Assembly (NCBI GenBank): GCA_032622095.1
Contig: CP136063.1
Span: forward strand, 26,662,987-26,726,986
Length of the DNA stretch: 64,000 bases
Direction of reading: 5' to 3'
Source: Siphonodentalium dalli
Taxonomy: Eukaryota; Mollusca; Scaphopoda; Gadilida; Siphonodentaliidae
Within the stretch, counting starts at the first letter, position 1. Every line of letters starts with the position of its first letter. Below the pieces are notes generated by a model. The model ran no database searches. It was not told the origin of the DNA and worked only from the letters and a program-made list of their open reading frames with translations. Both the position numbers and the translations under genes were made by a program. This document shows positions 56,691 to 64,000 of the stretch, piece by piece.

Positions 56691-57479
56691 CAGTGGACAC
56701 CCCCCCCCCCCCGTCAGACAATGGTGTATATCCAGGGATCTCCGTTGGGAGGGGTGTCTACCTTGGGAAATTCCAACTGCACCCCCCCCCTTAATCAGAA
56801 TCAGAACAAACACAAGTTTTGCATAATTCCATTTGCACCCCCTTGCACCTCAGTGCTCAGGGCTAATATTAATATCCTATATATTCATATACCATGGTTC
56901 TATATTCCGGGTATCAGAACATTCAGATATTTTAACCTGAAAATTGCATAAATCCATCTAGCTAGTGATCTAACACCGGACAAATGCACACGGCTATGGA
57001 CAAGAGACGAGGACACACCGGGCCGATCATGGTTGTTCGACCCGGTGTGACAAATTTTGAAAACTATACAAGAAAATCGTAAATGCTAGCATCTAGACTG
57101 GCCTAAACTGAAGCTTCCTAGTGTTGGAAATTTCAAACCTCATACCCCCCCCCCCCCATCAGGTTGGAAAATTCTCCAACTGATGACCATTTCAGTCCAC
57201 AAGTTTGACCAAATGTAGTAAAACGTTAATTAGAAGTTTTGTATTGGCCACGGGGAGGGACAATGACACACCGGGCCGACCATGGTTCGGCCCGGTGTGC
57301 GAAAAGTTTTAAATCTGAACAAGAAAATCGAAAAAATCATAGCATCTAGATTAGCCTCAAGCTTTCCTAGAGTTGGAAATTAAGCCAACCCATCACTATT
57401 CAGTTATGAGTAATACTAATTTCGACAATTCTAAAACATGAATCGGCATGCCCTTTTCAGCCATAAAAAACAAAGCTGT

Positions 57480-58400
57480 GGGTAGCCCGTCCCAAATACC
57501 ACGGATTGGACGACACGGATGGGTGGCCCGCCCCATATACCATCTAGAAACACCCAGAACCACCCAGAACCCGACCGATCACACCGGGGATGCCACTCCG
57601 TACGGGTGAAAATGGGGTATGAACAATTTTCGAGAACGATTAGGATTTCGACCGATTAGATGGCATGAGTGGGTGGCCCGCCCCAAATACCAACTAGGAA
57701 TACGCCGAACCCACCTATCGCCCATGGGGGTGCCACGGGGTGAATGGGGTAATGACCATTTTCGAGAACGGTGAGAGCTTCCACCCATTTAACGGCATTG
57801 GCGAGTGGCCCACCCCAAGTACCCCCTAGAAACACCCTGACCCCCACCAATCACCTCCATGGGGTGCCACCCGAAGGGTGAACATAATATTTATGGTATG
57901 GACAATTTTCTAGAAAGTACGAATTTTGACCGATTTGACGTCGTGGGTGGGTGGCCCGCCCAAATACCCCTATGAACACCGACCCCCACCCATCACCCCG
58001 GGAATGACACCCCGACGAGGTGAAAATGGTGAGGATTTCGACCGATTTGACGGCATGGGTGGGTGATCTGCCTAATATACCCTAGAAACTCCCGGACCCC
58101 CACCCATCACCCCCGGGATGCCACCCGAGGGGGTTGAAAATGTGGTAAGGACCATTTTCGAAAACGGTTAGGATTTCGACCGATTTGACGGCATGGGTGG
58201 GTGATCCGCCCAAAATACCATAGAAACTCCAGGATCCCCCACCAAAATTTGGTAAAGACCACTTTCGAGAACGGTAAGGATTTAAGACAGATTGGACGGC
58301 ATGTGTGTGTGGCCCGCCTCAAATACCACCTAAAAACACCCGACCCCCACCCATCACCACGGGGGTACCACCCCGAGGAGGTGAAAATGGGACCCGGAAA
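57480..58400. repeat. Degenerate 110-150-bp tandem repeat, about 7 copies
   Basis: GGGTGGCCCGCCCMAATACC or close forms recur near 57520, 57670, 57803, 57948, 58060, 58197 and 58310. Each is followed by GACCCCCACCCATCACC, GGGRTGCCAC, GTGAAAATGG and CATTTTCGAGAACGG. C-rich and divergent. It abuts the GC-rich ORF block. Confidence 0.85.
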
Positions 58401-59180
58401 ACCCGGAAAACACACTGCTCGTCTTCCCCGCGAATATCGGCCGAAGCAGCTACCGATGCAACCTCCTCGGGCATGACCACAGCACGCACCCGACCACGCG
58501 ACGATCGCGCACCAACCGATGACGCTGTAGTCGACCGCACCGACCTATGACGCACACTGCCAGGCACACGCGTGACCAGCGGCCATACGGGACGAACAAT
58601 TGTAGGCGCGGCCGTAGAATATGTACCACTCCTGGCGGGCATCCCCTTCGAACGGGCAGGGATGCCGGCTGGTAATGCATGCCTGGTCACCCGCGATGGC
58701 CCAACCACTTCCACCGGGACATCGGGTACTAATCGGTGTCTGGTCATTGCTGTCGCTTTTGGCATCTGAAAAAAAGGAGAAAACAAGTACTAAGGTCAGA
58801 AAAAGAGGCGTAACCGACGCCCCGGCCAGCACGCCGTACCGGCTGACGACCGTTATAGCCCGGAGACCACCGTATGATGCACCAAAACCCACCGGTACAT
58901 CATGGCGAGCGCCCACACCAACTAGGGTAGCTGATGCAACCAACCATCTACTTAACACAATCACTGCATTAACCACCAACAGTAATGCTACTAAACAGAA
59001 AAACCAGGTTAGGCCTCTAAGCTGCAATGGAAATAACCATGCGTATAAAAATGATAGCAGAAACCTTCCCCTCAATGATATCGCATCTGATGGCCAACAC
59101 ACATGTGGGGAAAAACTGCATGGCATTGTAAACCGGTGTTATAACAGACTACCGGGACAGTGCATACTGTGTAACTAAGA
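58400..59180 (-). other. GC-rich ORF block with an acceptor-like site
   Basis: On the minus strand TTTTCTCCTTTTTTTCAG (58767-58784) is followed by an open frame from 58766 (MPKATAMTRHRLVPDVPVEV) to about 58319, rich in Arg, Val, Ser and Pro. The plus and other minus frames are open too, as expected in GC-rich DNA. No domain or donor was recognised. It might be an exon of an unknown gene or part of a mobile element. Confidence 0.25.
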
Positions 59181-59214
59181 TATATTGTTAGACAGGAAGA
59201 AAATAATCAAAGGG

Positions 59215-59580
59215 GCAGAACGTCATGAAGAATATCGGATCAAACCATATTCGAACTCTATCTGTAGTCGTGCGTTGAGAAACTCAGACCAAGTTTATGG
59301 AACCTAACAGCTGAAAAATGGTTGAATTGTCGAAGCATGCATGATTTCAATGGCAATGGGCCATAATCCTTTAAAATATATCGGATTTCGATCTGCATTT
59401 GGTGCGGAGAAATTCATACACAACATTTGGCACCGATCAGCGCGAAAAGAGGTCAGTTATAGCACCATGCGTAAAGTGTCTACAGACAGACGGACGGACG
59501 GACAGACGGACAAACAAGTGGTAAAACCGGACCACGACCCTATGTATACCATGCGATCACCGCGACACCACTCCCCATGA
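59215..59580 (+). repeat. Interspersed repeat with GACGGACG tail
   Basis: AATATCGGATCAAACCATAT, TCGAACTCTATCTGTAGTCG, CAATGGGCCATAATCC and the tail ACAGACGGACGGACGGACAG then ACCACGACCCTATGTATACC. Same broad type as 11940-12335 but a different subfamily. Confidence 0.65.
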
Positions 59581-59939
59581 GGAATATTACCTAACCGAGT
59601 TTGGTTTAAACATATTTATTACCAATAAGTATATAACAATACATATTGGGATTGGAGGACAAGTGCGATCCACTTATACATAACCCCCTCTCCCAATTTC
59701 CGTTTTAACACCGATACATAATAATGTGGGATGTCAACACGATAGGTATAACATAATGTACAAGTGTATACATACAGTGGATCATTGTATATTATTTGAA
59801 GTATAGTGTATAGTCTCAGCACCCACCAATTCTAAATAATTTCATTAATGATTTCAAGTAGCTGTTTTAAATGTGATACATGTACCTCATGGTGCATTGT
59901 TAACATTTGTACAATTTGCATTCAAATGATTCGAGCGTC

Positions 59940-60753
59940 TTAACAGAACTTTGTCGGATTTTCCTCTTGAGTTGTATCTCGGAAGTAATTTTTCACAGCT
60001 TGAAAGATATGTTCAGTTTATAATTGTTCGAAGTTCGGGTCCCCAAATATAAGTGCCATAACTGACAGTATATTAAAGCGCAGAAGATTATTACGGCGTG
60101 TAATTCTTTCTTCAAAGTGTGGTTGGCATTCAAAAAAATAGTGGAAAGCATTTGCTACAGAATGTCCGCACCTACCTGTAGCAGAAATTGCTATATAATT
60201 TTTAAGTTTATCAGCTTGTAGATTACCACATTCACACCACTGTTTACAATGAAGGATGTTTAATAGCCGTTTACCATATGAAAAACATGTCGGTAGTTGT
60301 AATGGCTTAGTTACTAGTGCTTTCTTGAACCTATCGAGTGGAATGTTTCATCCTTTTTTGTTTGTTTGTTTATTTTTGTTTTTTTTTGTCAGCCAATTTG
60401 TTCCAATCCATAACGCATATGGGGAAGAAAGTTTAATCTGTTCATTTGCTATTTGAAATGGGACGATATAAATGTGATGTATTTCTCAGTTCGTAATCAC
60501 AGTTATCCTTAACCTTTGACGGAAGAAGCCGAGTTAAGTAGGCGGGGGCTTTGCTGTTTGCAATATCGTAAAATATACTCATTCGTTTAACATACCGCCT
60601 ACTGTCCAGCTTCTCCCATTCGAGTTCAAAGAGCAACCTATCGTGGGGGACCGATTTTGTACAACCTGTAACCATACGAGTGCACGGGTCACCCGAGCTG
60701 TCCGCCCGGGGGAAGAAGGAGAAGTGCCGACTCACTTGTGAGTACCTCCTCAC
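59940..60753 (-). pseudogene. LINE C-terminal remnant (thumb to C-terminus)
   Basis: On the minus strand an N-terminal block reads LEWEKLDSRRYVKRMSIFYD, APAYLTRLLPSKV and YELRNTSHLY, the thumb-side motifs of CR1/jockey-like RTs. After a frame break near 60450 it continues PLQLPTCFSYGKRLLNILHC, WCECGNLQAD, ANAFHYFFECQPHFEERITR and LALIFGDPNF-type sequence (VMALIFGDPNF), with a TAA then TEHIFQAVKNYFRD and a final TAA at 59940-59942. The C-x-C...H-x4-C finger is kept. Frameshifts and internal stops show it is dead. Confidence 0.75.
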
Positions 60754-60944
60754 ACGATTGTTAGAAAGTGAGTTATGCTGACATCTTGTGTTTTGTTTTG
60801 TTTCGTTTGTGTTTTATTTAAATCCAAACTGATAGAAGACACTGTCATTATGATATATCAATTAAATCCAGCGTCTCTCCATGACAAATCGGTTTGTTGC
60901 ATAGTCGCCGATATTTGCGTCCCGAATCGAGAAGTAAATATTTA

Positions 60945-61110
60945 CAATTGAGCGTATTGCTGGTGATGTTTTATATAAAGAGCTACGGCCGATTAGCTTG
61001 AGAATTTCTGCGATTTAGTAGAGTTCTACATTCCTCCAGTTGGCATACTGCATGAATACTAATTTAAAAGTTTAACACACCCGAACAAGTCCATAATATG
61101 TCTTTAATTC
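60945..61110 (+). repeat. Member of the 3-copy dispersed repeat
   Basis: GAGCGTATTGCTGGTGATGT, ATTCCTCCAGTTGGCATA, CATGAATACTAATTTAAA and CAAGTCCATAATATGTC match 15915-16090 and 32655-32830. Confidence 0.6.
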
Positions 61111-61114
61111 ATGA

Positions 61115-62590
61115 CTGGAACCATCAAAAGGCATAAACTGAATTACTAATGGCCGTGTACAAGACTGAGTCACTGAATGGAGGGATAGTCGATTAATAAA
61201 CCAATGGCCCTTCTGATCGTGTACAACAGTATGCTGATACGGGGAGAAAACTCAAGCCCCTCCTGACTAGTGACGCTACAACAACGGCAAGGAATATATG
61301 GGACATTGAGGCAGTACTATAACCTGTATATGAGACAGTTGTATGCAAACTGTACCCAACTTACCCGACAATGACAATCCGGATACTTGCATCCCGGGAA
61401 ATGCGCCATCCAGAACACTTCCACCAGGGTCCGCGCTGGACCGAAATTTACTTTTGCCAAATTATTTTGCCAAATAAAAATATTTTTTGCCAAAGTATTG
61501 GAGCAGTTGCCAAATGTTATCCCTGATAGTACCATTTTTATCAAGTCTTATGTTTCGACACTCGCGGTTTGAACGACTTATGATATCGATAGAAGGTAGT
61601 TAGTTAATAATTATAAATACTCGCATCTCTATTGTGGTTTATCATACAACAATACGCCAATCGCCGAACAATACAATGGTAGAACGGTTTCTCCTTCCGT
61701 AGGGCACATCACAGGAGGATTAGTAATCCCTCCAACCATCAGTACTAATGCTATGAGATTAACTGCATCTAAATAGAGGCGTTAACTGTCCCTCAACCTC
61801 ATAAAACACCACTAATATAATTACGATGTAAGAGTATCCTGAAATTAATGGTATTGATTGACCAATATTTGTCCAAATTGCTTGAGGAATTAAAATGTGA
61901 CTTGCCAAAACTTTTGCCAAATGAAAATATTTTTTGCCAAATGTGAATTATTTTTGCGCGAATACTGACTGCCACAGACTTCCAAATAAAGGAAAAATGC
62001 CACCGAAATCGACGACGCAGTTAGTAGATAGGAACCAACAACCACGGTATCCGTTGACAGGGGAGAGAAACCACAGTATAGGTGTGTAACCGCGGGACAA
62101 TTGTTGTCCCGATGAAAGGTATGTGCACGTGAAGATGTATATCTTATCCAACGTAATGTATACCCCGCCTGAAATATTCTGTATTATGACGCAACTACTA
62201 TTTCGACATGTTACTGGAGAAATAAACATTACATTGTAACCCCTTCGGTTAGATATAACCGCGCAACCGGCAGCCAACTGAATGTGGGCAGTATAATTGC
62301 CTGCAGGTACAACTTTCCCCGACGAGAAAAACAAACTAACAAACAACAAAAACATGGTGAAATCAAATTACTTTGAAAACGATATTAGGGGTATTGAAAC
62401 GAAACTAAAACGCAACCTATGCACTACTCATTAACGCCAGAAATCACAAACTGAGCAAAGAGAATTCTGGAAGGCTACGAAAAATCAATTACTCGTAACA
62501 AAAAACAAATTTCACATCAACGTCCTTCGTGTATGTCAAACTTGGGATGTGCCCTATAACCGTGAAAATGAAATCTGGCCTCATATTTAT
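61115..62590. other. No gene recognised
   Basis: The short motif TTTGCCAAAT-ATTTTTTGCC recurs at 61451-61492 and 61910-61945. A minus-strand ORF (61948-62355) starts MFLLFVSLFFSSGKVVPAGN, which has a signal-like hydrophobic start, but nothing else in it is recognisable. Confidence 0.35.
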
Positions 62591-62613
62591 CGGAATGGGC
62601 CAGACTAAATTGT

Positions 62614-63235
62614 ATGCCCATAAACAGAATCACACTAAAATTATATGATGTAATGATGGCCTTGTGGCACACTGGATATTTCAACAGCAAGTGGATGATG
62701 GAGATCCGCAACACAATTAATTCTTTGGGGATGAGGAATGTCTGGACCAATCCGAATGTGAAAAGCCCTACTCGCTGTACCTCGTCCTGCGATCGCAAAG
62801 TACGCGACGGAGTTATCCAGGAGTGGGGGAAATCCCTCTCGAAAACAAAAAAGCAAGTTCGCAGTTGATAGAAGTATGAAGACCTCTTCCGAAAGAGAAC
62901 ACGACATATCGCAGGACCACAACAGATCTGTACACAGCCGGCTGATGTTCCGAAAGGAAATCACAAACTACCCGTTGAACAGGCCTCATTGTACAATGTT
63001 GACTACTCGGAACGACAATGTGCCGCCTGGAATGTAGAACTGGGCGATGAATGCCCCGTTATACTGAAGTGCCAACAAATTCACGAGCCGAGACTCAGAA
63101 ATATTCGCCCTTGTTACATGTACGTTCAAAGACCAAACTCGCAGACCTTACTGCAATTATGTAACTCCCGAAACCAAAAAGAAACTAGAATGCACTCAGA
63201 GAGATGCCAACGTGCGCAAAAAGGTAATAATTAAA
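62614..63235 (+). pseudogene. LINE ORF2 C-terminal remnant, decayed finger
   Basis: The first frame (62614-62868) carries NSKWMMEIRNTINSLGMRNV and VRDGVIQEWGKSLSKTKK. After frame breaks, 62989-63234 reads RQCAAWNVELGDECPVILKC then EPRLRNIRPCYM and RPNSQTLLQLCNSRNQKE. The order and spacing match the region after RT in invertebrate LINEs; in the finger one Cys (CAAW instead of C-x2-C) and the His are lost. It is a dead fragment. Confidence 0.55.
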
Positions 63236-63239
63236 AAAT

Positions 63240-64000
63240 AATTTCACTGTATTTTACTTAATTTATGTAATTTAATTTAATGTTAGCAAAACAAGACAAT
63301 TACCATTTCTCATTTCATCACAGATAAAAGGCAAATTACTATATTAATCATTTAAGTAATTAAAACCAATTCCATGTTGCCGAAAGGATGAGACTTTAAT
63401 ATCGATTACATTTTTATTTTCAGCGGCATATTTTCATTTTCATATTCCGATAGTCAAAGTTGACCGAAGGAGCAATTATAAGAAATAATTAATACCATTT
63501 ATGTAAATATTGATAACAGCCAATATGCAACAATAAATATCAAGAATTAATCAATAATTAATCAATAACGATCATTTTATGTAACAATAAACTCTTCAAA
63601 CGGTGTCAACCAATGCGTTTTGTTTTGTGTTACGTCATTCGTCGTATTTGACCCGGAACTCGGTTGAAGGTTAGGCTATTCAGCCAATTGCGTCGAATTA
63701 CTAAATCGCGTTTTGAATGTCTCTTTTCCCGCATGATAAAAAGAGGTCTTCGCACGAACCAAAAATGATAAAACCTCCCAATTATAAGTAAAAATACCCA
63801 AATGAAGAAGTCTATGTAGGTCCCGAAGGAGTCTATAGACTCTTTGATGTAGAGTTCTGATGGAGAAAATGTAGGTCGATCTATTTTTGTCATAACTCTG
63901 ACGTATTTTGACCTGGGAGAAAAAATCGAAACCGAGGCTCACTACGAGCATGCCAGTTTTAAATATAGAAACAGGGAATCCCGACAAATGGCGAAATCGG
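63240..64000. other. AT-rich, no gene recognised
   Basis: Two overlapping minus-strand ORFs (63630-63893 and 63676-63987) have no recognisable domain. TAATTAATCAATAA-type short repeats occur at 63480-63590. Confidence 0.4.

Noticed and set aside
58319-59178. ORFs of 155-193 codons as a gene
   Set aside because: Overlapping open frames on both strands in GC-rich sequence, with no domain. Kept only as an uncertain block because of one acceptor-like site.

Overview
The window is eukaryotic, intron-rich and repeat-dense invertebrate DNA. Most of it is AT-rich and non-coding. Real coding sequence occurs as short exons with GT-AG borders or as decayed transposon pieces. The thrombospondin type 1 (TSP1) exons, CR1/jockey-like LINE fragments, a P2X7-tail-like domain gene and an interspersed repeat of a kind I associate with molluscan genomes suggest a lophotrochozoan, probably a marine mollusc. 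That is an inference; no rRNA, mitochondrial or diagnostic gene is present.

Host gene: a minus-strand gene runs from about 48.27 kb down to at least 19.19 kb and probably leaves the window on the left. It starts with a signal-peptide exon (48016-48268). Single-domain TSP1 exons follow at 46.8, 39.3, 37.4, 28.5, 27.5 and 19.3 kb. All are 168 or 171 bp, all are phase 1-1, and each has six cysteines. Two more TSP1 exons, at 38.5 kb (frameshift) and 36.4 kb (truncated), lie in a recently duplicated stretch and look like decaying duplicates. The product would be a secreted or cell-surface multi-TSP1 protein. The introns are filled with satellites and mobile elements.

Main find: 7407-13547 is bounded by 14-bp perfect terminal inverted repeats, each abutted by TTAA, as in Kolobok/piggyBac-type DNA transposons. 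On its minus strand it carries a two-exon gene remnant: an acidic Ser-rich leader joined to a Cys-rich domain matching the cytosolic ballast (zinc-binding) tail of P2X7 receptors. A second copy (48738-51714) shares the right end, its TTAA and the same exons, but is cut off within the domain. It sits about 470 bp upstream of the TSP1 gene start codon. Both copies are disrupted.

Region by region: 0-3 kb foldbacks and degenerate repeats; 3.06-7.09 kb a 59-bp satellite; 7.4-13.55 kb the TTAA element; 14.8-15.7 kb a 41-bp satellite; 16.2-16.75 kb a TTAA MITE; 16.8-18.7 kb a 42-bp minisatellite interrupted by a LINE RT fragment; 19.2-48.3 kb the TSP1 gene with a second MITE (21.0 kb), a chain of tandem arrays (22.3-26.9 kb), a third MITE (27.7 kb), a 175-bp array (29.8-30.6 kb) and a GC-rich block with a 117-bp repeat (31.2-36.1 kb); 48.7-51.7 kb the second TTAA-element copy; 51.9-52.5 kb another ATGGC-motif array; 54.7-58.4 kb several minisatellites; 56-64 kb three LINE C-terminal remnants and a GC-rich ORF block.
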